Origin: Armatimonadota bacterium
GTDB taxonomy: Bacteria > Armatimonadota > Hebobacteria > CAIYQO01
DNA length: 56,132 bases
NCBI GenBank assembly: GCA_029553475.1
Contig: JAKPKV010000034.1
Coordinates: 1 to 56,132 of the forward strand
Direction: 5' to 3'
The notes under the pieces were generated by a model, which worked only from the letters and a program-made list of their open reading frames with translations, had not been told where the DNA came from and did no database searches. Below, piece after piece: positions 1 to 10,400 of the stretch (position 1 is its first letter; each line of letters starts with the position of its first letter). Position numbers and translations under genes: made by a program.

Positions 1-111
1 GGGGGGGGGGGGGGGGAAGTGATACGATGTCGTGTTCGATAGATCGGCGCTCGTGCGCACACGACAGGCCGGATTTCTCCCCCCCGGCGTCGGCTCGACG
101 CTCGCCCGCCC
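1..111. repeat. Truncated palindromic repeat, copy A, at contig edge
   Basis: The stretch ends with CCCCCCGGCGTCGG and GCTCGCCCGCCC. After its leading G-run it reads AAGTGATACGATGTCGTG, which follows the same order as the element at 49922-50058 (G-run, AAGT, a GTCGTGT hairpin, CACACGACA, C-run, GGCGTCG, GCCCGCCC). It is therefore the right-hand part of that element. The 16 Gs at bases 1-16 are longer than the 6-7 Gs of the other copies and may be a sequencing or assembly artefact. Confidence 0.7.
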
Positions 112-150
112 TACCCCGTACCTGTCACCGTCCCGCCCCACGATGAGCGG

Positions 151-1926
151 CTACACCGCCTCCCGCAGCTTCTCCAGCATCTCCTCCAGCGGCACGTGTT
201 GGATTTGCGCCGCCTGCGCCAGGGTGATGCGGCGGCCGATGGTGGCGCGCAGCAGGGGATTGGCAATGGGGGCAAACCCCATGGCGACCAGCACCTCCAC
301 CGTCTGCGGGTAGGCGTCCACCAGCCGCGCCACGGTGAGCGAGGGGGAGATCTCCGGCGCCCCCTCCTCCTCCGCCTCGTCCGGCGCGCGGCAGGGGGTC
401 GGCGGCGCGGGGCTGTAGATCGTGCGCAGCAGGTTGTACCCAAACAGCGCCAGCCCGACCAGCTCGAACCAGCCGGAGAGGCCCGCCACCGTGAAGGGCC
501 AGGCGCCGAAGGGCACGGTGAGCGCCTGAAAGACCACGCGCAGCGTGTTGCCGACCATCATCAGCGCGAAGGTGGCGTTGAGCAGCCGCGCGCTGTAGAC
601 CGGCCGCCCGAGGAAGACCGGCACCACGCGCATGGCGTAGCCGAGGATGATGAAGGTGATGAATCCCACGGTGAGCGCGTGGCGGTAGCTGCCCATCAGC
701 GCGTGCGGCGCCGGCGCGCCGCTGAGCGCGTGGTAGGCCGTGAGCGCGGCGATGCCGACGACCGAGACGAGCAGCCAGCCGTAGGCCGCGTACACGAACT
801 TCTCGTACGCCCGCGCCGCCGCATCCATGCCGTCGGCGGGGGTGACCGTGCGTTTGAAGAGGCCCAGATTCCAGATGAAGCCGAGCAGGCCGACGCATTC
901 CATCGCCGCCGGCAGCAGCAGCGCGGCCGGCGCCAGCCGCCCGGTGCCGACCAGCACGTCACCGGCCGCGCGCAGGAGGAAGCCGCCGACGATGAGCGGG
1001 AAGACCAGGCGGTCCAGCCGCGGGTTGATCTCCGGCTTGCCAAGGAAGACCGGCAGCGTGCGCAGGCTGACGCCGAAGATGAACATGCTCGCAAAACCGG
1101 TGAGCTGCAAATGCCGGTAGGCCCAGTTCCACGCCGGCGGCAGCACCGCCGTGCCCTGCGCCGCCATCACGCTCAGCAGGGCCGCGTTCATGACGCCCAT
1201 CGCCACGAATCCGAGCGTGCCGGTCACCAGGTACTTATCCGAGGGGTCGGCGGGCGTGGTGCCGTGGCGCAGCGTCTCGACGACCACCGCCGCGAACGCA
1301 AGGATGCCCGCCAGCTCCATGAGCCCCGCCAGCACCGGGATGGGGGCCAGCGCGGGGCTGGCCATGAACGGGCGATAGACGGCATGCAGCAGCACGCCGC
1401 CCGCCATCAGCCAGAAGGAGGCGTATCCCAGGCCCGCGTGGCGCAGCGGCGTGGCCTTCAGCCGCGGCAGCACGTGGTAGGCGACGCCCATGATGAAAAG
1501 CGCCACCCAGCCGAAGATCTGCACGTGACCGTGCGCCTGGTTGCCGACGGTGAGCCAGGCGAGAAACGCCCGGTGATAGCCGATGAGCGAGAGATTGATG
1601 GCGCCCCACAGCACGCCGCCGGTGAGCACGAAGGCCACCGCCGTCACCAGGAAGCGGCGGTACAGGTCATCGGCAGGGGCGGCGGGCGTCGGCGCGGCGG
1701 GCACCGGCGCGGTCGTGTCGGCGGCCGCGCTGTGGGCAATGGCCTCGCGCAGCTCGGCCAGCAGGCGCTCCGGCGCCACCCGGTGCACGCGGGCGAACCA
1801 GCCCAGCGGCTCGTCCGGCCCGGCGGCGCCGCCGCATTCGAGCAAGCCGTAGCGCGCCATCACCGGCCGTGTCTGCGGCCACGTTGATAGGATCTCGCGT
1901 AGCGACGTGCGTTCCGTGATGTCCAT
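151..1926 (-). CDS. NnrS-like polytopic membrane protein with a DUF1858-type domain at each end
   Basis: A 591-residue inner-membrane protein. Residues about 1-65 form a small helical domain of the DUF1858 kind (TSLREILSTWP). The middle, about 110-500, holds roughly twelve hydrophobic segments, and about 525-591 is a second DUF1858-like domain (LTVARLVDAYPQTVEVL). Core motifs AHGHVQIFGW, YHVLPRL and two LPVFLG/VPVFLG loops resemble NnrS proteins and the haem-copper oxidase subunit I fold. No HPEVY copper motif is visible, so a terminal oxidase is unlikely. NnrS proteins are linked to nitric-oxide stress; that role here is inference. The ATG at 1926 has GGAGGGGGG just upstream. An in-frame ATG at 1998 would lie upstream of the predicted transcription start near 1950, so it was not used. 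The FNR-like site upstream fits oxygen- or NO-responsive control. Confidence 0.75.
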   Translation of the reverse strand: MDITERTSLREILSTWPQTRPVMARYGLLECGGAAGPDEPLGWFARVHRVAPERLLAELREAIAHSAAADTTAPVPAAPTPAAPADDLYRRFLVTAVAFVLTGGVLWGAINLSLIGYHRAFLAWLTVGNQAHGHVQIFGWVALFIMGVAYHVLPRLKATPLRHAGLGYASFWLMAGGVLLHAVYRPFMASPALAPIPVLAGLMELAGILAFAAVVVETLRHGTTPADPSDKYLVTGTLGFVAMGVMNAALLSVMAAQGTAVLPPAWNWAYRHLQLTGFASMFIFGVSLRTLPVFLGKPEINPRLDRLVFPLIVGGFLLRAAGDVLVGTGRLAPAALLLPAAMECVGLLGFIWNLGLFKRTVTPADGMDAAARAYEKFVYAAYGWLLVSVVGIAALTAYHALSGAPAPHALMGSYRHALTVGFITFIILGYAMRVVPVFLGRPVYSARLLNATFALMMVGNTLRVVFQALTVPFGAWPFTVAGLSGWFELVGLALFGYNLLRTIYSPAPPTPCRAPDEAEEEGAPEISPSLTVARLVDAYPQTVEVLVAMGFAPIANPLLRATIGRRITLAQAAQIQHVPLEEMLEKLREAV

Positions 1927-1956
1927 GGTCCCCCCTCCGGCATCAGCTCCAGGGTC

Positions 1957-1999
1957 ATCATAGCGCACGTGCCGGCCAGCGAATATGACATAAATCATG
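1957..1999 (-). promoter_or_regulatory. Probable class II FNR/CRP-type promoter
   Basis: On the minus strand a TATGAT -10 element lies at 1962-1957, giving a start near 1950. A palindrome with ATGA and TCAT arms and a 6-nt spacer lies at 1985-1998 in an AT-rich patch. Its centre (about 1991.5) is 41.5 bases upstream of that start, the standard distance for class II activation by FNR/CRP-family proteins. No good -35 is present, as expected for an activator-dependent promoter. The motif is short, so this is suggestive only. Confidence 0.45.
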
Positions 2000-2182
2000 T
2001 TTTTTATATTTATCGTGGATGCCCGATGTTCGCATCGTCGCCCTGCCGATGGCGGCAGCGCATCGCCGTGTATCCGGCGAGGGTTAGCCCGAACCGGAAC
2101 GGGGAATATGCCTATGGATGCAGCCTGCCCCTGCTGCGTCAGCGATGCCGGCGTATCCCACGCGGCCGAGCCGGCCCTTTCC
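2000..2182. other. Intergenic stretch with no gene seen
   Basis: This is the promoter-distal part of the gap between the divergent NnrS-like gene and the sugar dehydratase gene. I see no open frame with a ribosome binding site and no convincing structure in it. Confidence 0.5.
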
Positions 2183-2212
2183 TTGACAGGGAAAACAGGC
2201 AGGGATTACAAT
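2183..2212 (+). promoter_or_regulatory. Sigma-70-type promoter for the nucleotide-sugar cluster
   Basis: TTGACA at 2183-2188 and TACAAT at 2207-2212 are separated by 18 nt. A start near 2219 gives a leader of about 180 nt before the ATG at 2402. The leader contains a strong hairpin at 2327-2343 (CCCCCGG, loop TTG, CCGGGGG), which could affect expression of the cluster. Confidence 0.65.
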
Positions 2213-2401
2213 ATTGCCGGCATCGTTACGTTCTTGCCATGCCGTCCTGTGCATGCATGGTCCGTATTCGCAGGCAGGGGTGCTTGTTCTTCATCACGAC
2301 GCCGAGTGTGTCGGGTATCGGCAATCCCCCCGGTTGCCGGGGGCATGAAGACCGTCTACTGGAGTCCGCGACCATGTCGTCTCCGGGGAGATGACGCCAT
2401 C

Positions 2402-4384
<1,983 letters not shown>

Positions 4385-4403
4385 TGCTCGCAGGAGGAGT
4401 CGC

Positions 4404-5504
4404 GTGCGCATACTCACCGTGATCGGCGCTCGCCCGCAATTCATCAAGGCCGCCGTCGTCTCGCGCGCGCTGCGCGACGAGGCCGACATGGCCGAAGTGC
4501 TGCTGCATACGGGCCAGCATTACGACCCGATGCTGTCCGCGGTCTTTTTCCGGGAGCTGGAGCTTCCCGAGCCGGCCTACTGCCTAAATATCGGCTCCGG
4601 CGCGCACGGCGCGCAGACCGGACGTATGCTGGAGGCGATTGAACCGGTGCTGTGCGCGGCGTCGCCCGACTGGGTGCTGGTGTACGGCGATACGAATTCC
4701 ACCCTCGCCGGCGCGCTGGCCGCCGCGAAGCTGCACATCCCGGTGGCGCATATGGAAGCCGGGTTGCGCTCCTTCAATCGCCGCATGCCGGAAGAGCTCA
4801 ATCGCATCCTGACCGACCACGCCGCGGACCTGCTGTTCGCGCCGACGGAGACGGCGGTGGCGCACCTGCGCCGCGAAGGCATCGCCGGCGCGCGCGTCGC
4901 GCTCATCGGCGACGTCATGTATGATGCCGCGCGCCATTTCGGCGCCATCGCCGCGCGCGACAGCCGCATCCTGGCTCAACTGGCCCTCGCGCCCGGCGCC
5001 TACGTGCTGGCGACGATGCACCGCGCCGAGAACACCGATGATCCGGAGCGGCTGCGCGCCATCTTCGCCGGCCTGACGGCGGTCGCCAGTGAGGCCACGG
5101 TGCTGCTGCCGCTGCACCCGCGCACGCGCAAGTGTCTGGAAGCGGCGAACCTGCTGGACGCCGCCGCCCGGCATCTGCGCCTCATCGAGCCGGTAGGCTA
5201 TCTGGACATGGTGATGCTGGAGCGCAGCGCCCGCCTCATCGTCACCGATTCCGGCGGCGTGCAGAAGGAAGCGTTCTTCCACGGCGTGCCCTGCGTCACG
5301 CTGCGCGACGAGACGGAGTGGACGGAGCTGGTGGCCTGCGGGTGGAACCGCCTGCTGCCCCCGGTCTCCGCGGAGGCCGTGTGCGATGGCCTGCTGGCCG
5401 CGCTGGTCGCCCCGCCGCCCCCGCCCCCGCCCGCCGGGCTGTACGGGGGCGGGCGGGCCGCGGCGCGCGTTGCGCCATGCCTGCGCGCCTTCACGCCGCG
5501 CTGA
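4404..5504 (+). CDS. wecB: Non-hydrolysing UDP-N-acetylglucosamine 2-epimerase
   Basis: A 366-residue cytoplasmic enzyme interconverting UDP-GlcNAc and UDP-ManNAc. Family motifs run in order: GARPQFIKAA (about residues 6-15), HTGQHYD, YGDTNSTLAGALAA, HMEAGLRSFNRRMPEE, MHRAENTDD, LHPRTRK and SGGVQKEAFFHGVPC. Length is close to the family norm. The start is GTG at 4404, just after AGGAGGAG at 4392-4399 and where the conserved VRILTVIGARP strand begins. The last 30 residues form a proline- and glycine-rich tail (PPPPPPP) not expected in this family; it may be a read-through extension or a linker. Follows the dehydratase by 19 nt, so the two are probably cotranscribed and translationally linked. 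Confidence 0.92.
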   Translation: MRILTVIGARPQFIKAAVVSRALRDEADMAEVLLHTGQHYDPMLSAVFFRELELPEPAYCLNIGSGAHGAQTGRMLEAIEPVLCAASPDWVLVYGDTNSTLAGALAAAKLHIPVAHMEAGLRSFNRRMPEELNRILTDHAADLLFAPTETAVAHLRREGIAGARVALIGDVMYDAARHFGAIAARDSRILAQLALAPGAYVLATMHRAENTDDPERLRAIFAGLTAVASEATVLLPLHPRTRKCLEAANLLDAAARHLRLIEPVGYLDMVMLERSARLIVTDSGGVQKEAFFHGVPCVTLRDETEWTELVACGWNRLLPPVSAEAVCDGLLAALVAPPPPPPPAGLYGGGRAAARVAPCLRAFTPR

Positions 5505-5534
5505 CGGCATTTTCCCGGCGCGGGGCGCCGTGTG

Positions 5535-5540
5535 TATAAT
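5535..5540 (+). promoter_or_regulatory. Possible -10 element for the epimerase gene
   Basis: A consensus TATAAT lies 39 nt before the ATG at 5579. The -35 region (TTCCCG at 5512-5517) is poor, so this is only a candidate for internal transcription in the sugar cluster. Confidence 0.35.
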
Positions 5541-5578
5541 ACGGATGCGCCCATCCGCGACCATGAAAGGAGAACAGC

Positions 5579-6535
5579 ATGAAGGTGTTGGTCACCGGCG
5601 GCGCCGGTTTTATCGGGTCCCATCTGGTGGATGCCCTGCTGGCGCGCGGCGCCCAGGTGCGCGTGCTGGACAACTTCGCCACCGGGAAGCGCAGCAACCT
5701 GCGGCAGGTGATGGGCGATATCGAGCTCATCGAAGGCGATATCCGCGACCTGGACACCTGCCGCGCGGCGTGCGACGGCATGGAGCGCGTCTGGCATCTC
5801 GCGGCGCTGGGCTCCGTGCCGCGCTCGGTGGCGGATCCGCTCACCTCGCATACCGTCAACATCACCGGCACGCTGCACATGCTGCTGGCGGCGCGCGATG
5901 CCGGCGTCCGGCGACTGGTCTTCGCCTCATCCAGCTCGGTCTACGGCGCCAATCCGCAGGTGCCGCGCGAAGAGACGCAGCACCCGATGCCCATCTCCCC
6001 GTATGCCAACACCAAGCTCTCCGCCGAGCTCTACACGTTGATCTTCTCGCAGCTCTACGGCATGGAGACGGTGGCGCTGCGCTATTTCAACGTCTTCGGC
6101 CCGCGCCAGGACCCCGGCAGCCAGTATGCCGCCGTGGTGCCGCTGTTCTTCTCCGCGCTGCTCTCGGGCAAGAGCCCGACGATCTACGGTGACGGCGAGC
6201 AGAGCCGCGAATTCACCTTCGTGGAGGACTGCGTGCAGGGCAACATCCTCGCCGGCACGGTGGAGGGGCCGGGCATCGTCGGCGAGGCGTTCAATATCGC
6301 CGCCGGCCGCCCGGCCACGGTGAACCGGCTGCTGGCGACGATTCAGCGGGCCGTCGGGGCCGAGATCCCCGCGCAGTACCGGCCCCCGCGCGCCGGCGAT
6401 GTCCGCTTCTCCGACGCAGTGACCGAGAAAGCCGCGGGCCGGCTGGGCTTCGCCCCACGCTACACGCTGGAGGCGGGCATCGCGAAATCCGCCGAGTGGT
6501 ACACCGCCTGGCACGCCGCCGGCTGTCCGGCCTGA
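5579..6535 (+). CDS. NAD-dependent 4-epimerase, WbpP-type (UDP-GlcNAc/UDP-GalNAc)
   Basis: A 318-residue extended SDR enzyme. It has the N-terminal cofactor loop GGAGFIGSHL, LAALGSVPRSV, SSSSVYG, the catalytic SPYANTK (YxxxK) and RYFNVFGPRQDPGSQYAAV. The ALGSVPRS and NVFGxRQDP patterns match WbpP, which interconverts UDP-GlcNAc and UDP-GalNAc. A plain UDP-glucose/galactose specificity cannot be excluded from sequence alone. The ATG is preceded by AAAGGAGAA. It is separated from wecB by 74 nt and followed by a strong hairpin, so it probably closes the nucleotide-sugar unit. With the dehydratase and 2-epimerase it would provide N-acetylated sugars for exopolysaccharide or O-antigen; no glycosyltransferase is present in the window. 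Confidence 0.85.
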   Translation: MKVLVTGGAGFIGSHLVDALLARGAQVRVLDNFATGKRSNLRQVMGDIELIEGDIRDLDTCRAACDGMERVWHLAALGSVPRSVADPLTSHTVNITGTLHMLLAARDAGVRRLVFASSSSVYGANPQVPREETQHPMPISPYANTKLSAELYTLIFSQLYGMETVALRYFNVFGPRQDPGSQYAAVVPLFFSALLSGKSPTIYGDGEQSREFTFVEDCVQGNILAGTVEGPGIVGEAFNIAAGRPATVNRLLATIQRAVGAEIPAQYRPPRAGDVRFSDAVTEKAAGRLGFAPRYTLEAGIAKSAEWYTAWHAAGCPA

Positions 6536-6568
6536 TCCGCGGCGGCAGGCCAGCGCCGACAATCTGCT

Positions 6569-6601
6569 CCGGCGTTTCCACCCTCCTGGTGGGAACGCCG
6601 G
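6569..6601 (+). terminator. Hairpin after the sugar cluster
   Basis: CCGGCGTTTCCACC and GGTGGGAACGCCGG form a 14-bp stem with one G-T pair and a CTCCT loop, 34 nt after the epimerase stop. No U-tract follows. Confidence 0.6.
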
Positions 6602-6754
6602 TGTCGCATCTCGCCTCCCCCTCTCGCATCAAGCCCTCCCGGACGCGGCGCTGCTTTTTTCATGCAACGGCACGGACTCCGGTGAAAAACACACCATGCG
6701 GCACCGAGCCGCGCCGCTACACTGCAACTATCCCTGATGGAGGAGGAGAGGATA

Positions 6755-7423
6755 ATGCGCGTACGAGGCATGGCATGGCTTGCCGGGATTGGTCTGCTGC
6801 TGGCGCTGGTGATGGGGGGCTGCAGCAGCGGCGGCAGCGCCCAGCCCTTTCAGGATGATTTGAACGGCTATACGCTGACCGTCTCACCGGCGGCGGTGAC
6901 GCTGCCGGCCGGCGCCACGCAGCCCTTCACCGCGGTGCTGGCGCAGGGGGGCGTGCCGGTTGCGCCGCAGCCGATCGTCACCTGGTCCGCCGCGCCGGAA
7001 AGTCTCGGGCAGTTCAGCGGCGATCTCTTCCTCGCCGGCGCGCCCGGGCAGAGCGGCAGCGTCGTCGCCACGGTCGCCATCAATGGCGCGGTGCTCACTG
7101 CCACCGCCGCGGTCACCATCAGCGAGGGCGGGGGCGGCATCCCCGCGACCCTGGTCGCGGTTGAAGTGGTCCCCGCCAACGACGAAGACCTGTCGGCCAT
7201 GCCCGCCGGCTGCAGCGTCCAGCTCATCGCGCTCGCCGTGCTGGCGTCAGGAGAAATGGTGCCCATCACTGACCCGGTGCACTGGAGCGTCTCCGGCGGC
7301 ATCGGCACGGTGACGGCGGGCGGCGTCTTCACGGCGACCGAGCCCGGCGCGGGCAAAGTGCATGCCACCTACGCCGATTTCAGCGGTTTCGCCCCCATCC
7401 GCGTGGTCTGCCCCGGGGAATGA
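6755..7423 (+). CDS. Lipoprotein with bacterial Ig-like domains
   Basis: A 222-residue exported lipoprotein. The signal peptide has a hydrophobic core (LAGIGLLLALVMGG) and a lipobox ending at the Cys of GGCSSGG. Two beta-rich repeats follow (about 35-125 and 135-220). Each has the Big_2/invasin-like pattern of an opening strand (LTVSPAAVTLPAG; LVAVEVVPAND), a central VTWSA or VHWSV, and a closing VTISE or IRVVC. Such domains usually act as spacers or adhesive modules at the surface. The ATG at 6755 was chosen because GGAGGAGAGG precedes it and it starts the signal peptide; an ATG 18 nt upstream overlaps that binding site. The ligand is unknown. Confidence 0.75.
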   Translation: MRVRGMAWLAGIGLLLALVMGGCSSGGSAQPFQDDLNGYTLTVSPAAVTLPAGATQPFTAVLAQGGVPVAPQPIVTWSAAPESLGQFSGDLFLAGAPGQSGSVVATVAINGAVLTATAAVTISEGGGGIPATLVAVEVVPANDEDLSAMPAGCSVQLIALAVLASGEMVPITDPVHWSVSGGIGTVTAGGVFTATEPGAGKVHATYADFSGFAPIRVVCPGE

Positions 7424-7449
7424 CGCCGGGCGCGCGGCAACATACCGCG

Positions 7450-7479
7450 GTGGGGCCGGCCAGTGCTGACCGGCCCCAC
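7450..7479. terminator. Bidirectional hairpin between convergent genes
   Basis: GTGGGGCCGGCCAG pairs with CTGACCGGCCCCAC with one mismatch and a TG loop. It sits between the stop codons of the lipoprotein gene and the leftward heparinase-like gene and could end both transcripts. No U-tract. Confidence 0.65.
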
Positions 7480-7487
7480 CCGCGCGC

Positions 7488-10400
7488 CTACTGCGGTTCC
7501 ACCGCGATATCGTCCACGTAGAACGTCCCCGGCTCGCCGTTGATGCGGATGACCATGTGGGTGAGCTCGATGCCCGGCGGCCAGATGTGCTGCGCGCCGG
7601 AGCCCTCTGGGCCGAGGGTGGTTTCCAGCCGTTTCCAGCCCTCGGTCGGCCCTTTCAGCCAGGCGCGCCACTCCCAGACGCGATCATCTTTCGTCCGCAC
7701 GTTCTGGGTGACGCTGTTGATGCCGTAGCCGCCGAACAGGCCGGTGATGGCCGCGTCGGCGTACACGTTCATGCTGATGCGATAGACGCGCCGCGGGTCA
7801 ACGGGGATCCGATAGTTGCCGTGGAAGGTGCCGCCGCCCTTCTCGTTGAGCGTATAGGCCACGCAGTATTGCCCCGTGTGCGTGGTGTCGCCGGCGACCG
7901 GGTTTCCCTTATAGAGCGCGGCGGTGACCGCGCCGTTCGTGCCGGCGGTGAGCGGCGCGAGGGCGCCGCCCTCGAAGTCGCCGTTGTTCGGGAACAAATT
8001 CGCGGTGACCGTCGGCAGCGGCGCGTCGGACGTGGCGGTCTTGCCGCGGGCGCTCACTGTGCCCCCGCTGCCCATCGCCACCAGCACCTCTTTGCCGCGC
8101 AGTTGGATCATCCCCGCCATGCCTTCGAAGTGCATGTCGCCTTCGTCATAGGTGAAGGGGGTGTCGCTGAGGAACACGTAATCCACGCCGGCGTCATGCG
8201 CCACCTTCACCCCTTTGCCCCCGGCCAGCGGGGTCACCGTGGGCGGTTTTGCGGTTTTCAGGCGCGGATAGAGCAGCACGGTAGAGCCGGCGGTGCGCGG
8301 CATGGCGGCGATGAGGCCGATCTGGGTGATCTCCATCGGCCCCCACTGCCACTTCGCCGTCATCCCCGACCCGCTGCGGCGCGTCTTCGTCTCCGTCGTC
8401 AACGGGGCGTCCGCCGGGGTGAGGAAGATGATATCCATGTCCACGTCCTCTTTGCCCACCAGCAGCGCGCGCTGCCCGGTCACTTTCACGTCTTCAGCGG
8501 TCATCCATAGCCGCCAGGTGGCGGCGCCGCTCACCTTGAAAGCATCGTTGATGACGAAGTAGCACGGATCGTCCGGCGTCGCGCCTTTCATCATGGCGAT
8601 CTGCCGCGTCCAGCCTTCCTTCACCCCGGCGGTGTAGTCATAGCGCGGAGAGGTCACGAAGTCGCGCAGCGTCATCACGCCGCGCCCGGCGACCGGGGAC
8701 TCCACCATATTGTGGTCTTCCTGCGGGGCATACCCATAGTAGCCGAAATCATCGGCGAGGATGCGGCCCTTGCCATAGAGCACGATGCTGCCCGAATCAT
8801 CATCGTAATGCGCGTGATGCGGGCCGTGGATCATGTGCAGGTACGTCTCTCGCTCGGAGGGGTAGCTGTCTCGCAGCACCAGCCCGGTTTTCGGGAAATT
8901 GGCGCTGCCGTATTGCGGCACGGCCGCCGGCAGCGTCCTGTCGGTGAGGATCTTCCGATAGCCGGCGAACGCGGGGAAGAAGCCGCCGATGCCGCTGGTG
9001 CCGTAGTAGTTGTTCTGCTGCCACTGCCACTGCATCTCGGCCGCGAAGCGCGGGTCTCGCTCCTTGAAGAGGTAGGCCAGCAGGCCGTAGATGCCGTTCG
9101 GCTCATTCAGGTAGGTATTCCCGATCGGCGGGCGGTGGCGGAATCCGCCCAGGCGCGAGTCCGGCGGCGTATCAATCTGCGCGAACCAGCGGGCGACGGC
9201 CTTCACCTTCGGGGCGCTGAAGAGCCAGTCGTTGAAGCCGGCGTTCTGCGCCATCACCAGCAGGGCGAGGATTTGATCATAGGAGACCATCGCGTAGTGC
9301 GGCGCCTCCAGCCACCCGCCGTTGTCATCCGACCAGGTATCGAGCTGTTCTTTCAATCCCGCCATGCCTTCCTGCACCCACTCCTTCGCGCAGGGATGAT
9401 CGGCGATGAAGGCCGCCAGCGATGCCTGGTAGCCGTAGACGGAGGTGGTCATGTTCGGATTGGCGGCATACCGGCGCGCGGTGGACCAGTAGTCCGGCCG
9501 CGAGGTGGTATAGCCCAGGAAGGCCGCCAGCGCGCACAGGCGCTCTCGCTGCGCCGGCGTGGTGTGCGGGCTGCTGTAGATGACATCCGCCAGGCCCACC
9601 GCCGTGGCGGTAGACTGCTGGTGGTGCGGGGCGGCGCCGAACGGCAGGCCGTCCTGGTCAATGAGGTAGTTGATCGCGTCCTCGTACATCGTGATGACGC
9701 GCCGTGCCATCATCGCCCCCATCTCCGGGTCCTGCGTCGCCAGGTAGGCGGGAATGGCGTCGTCCATATTGTGCTGGTTCAGGGCTTTCCCGCGATTGCC
9801 AGGGACGTAGGTCAGGAACTGCTGCACTTCCCGTTGGTATGGCGCCAAATCCTTCACCCCCGCCCGGAAGCGCTCCACATCCTTTTGCGTCATCAGCAGG
9901 CGCGGGTGCTCCAGCGCGTGCGGCCAGTGCAGCACGTAATCCTTGATCATATCCAGCGGGAAATGGCCGTATTTGATGAGGTAGCGGTAGGGAAGGGGGG
10001 AGGCCAACGCCGTGTTCGGATCATCCATGATCGCCAGCGTCGCGTCGCGTTCAAAGGCGCCCACCATCCATTTCCGCTGGCCGTGCATCAGCGGCAGGTC
10101 GGCATGCACGCCGGCGTCGTCCTTCACCACTTTCAGCGGAGGATGCGCCTGTTTGTCCCACGGCAGCTGCGGGTCCACCCACGCGCCGGCGAAGCCCGCG
10201 GCCACCGAGAGCAGGTCGTTCTCCGCCGCGTTGAAGACGCTGAACGTGGAGCCACGCCGCACCGAGGCATGCCAGCGCAGCCAGGGTTCCCAATCGAAGA
10301 CGGGCCCTGTCTCCATCTTCCACACCATATTTTTTCCATACGGACTATCGCCGCTGCGGAAGAAGAGGGATTCGGCGGTGAAGTTGTCGCTGAGCATGAG

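Noticed and set aside
151-1926. Calling the first gene a cytochrome oxidase subunit I
   Set aside because: Although AHGHVQIFGW and YHVLPR recall the fold, the copper-centre motif is missing and no subunit II gene is nearby.
2213-2325. ATTGCCG (2213-2219) pairing with CGGCAAT (2319-2325) as the closing helix of a riboswitch
   Set aside because: The 5' strand lies between the -10 element and the predicted transcription start (about 2219), so it would not be in the RNA.
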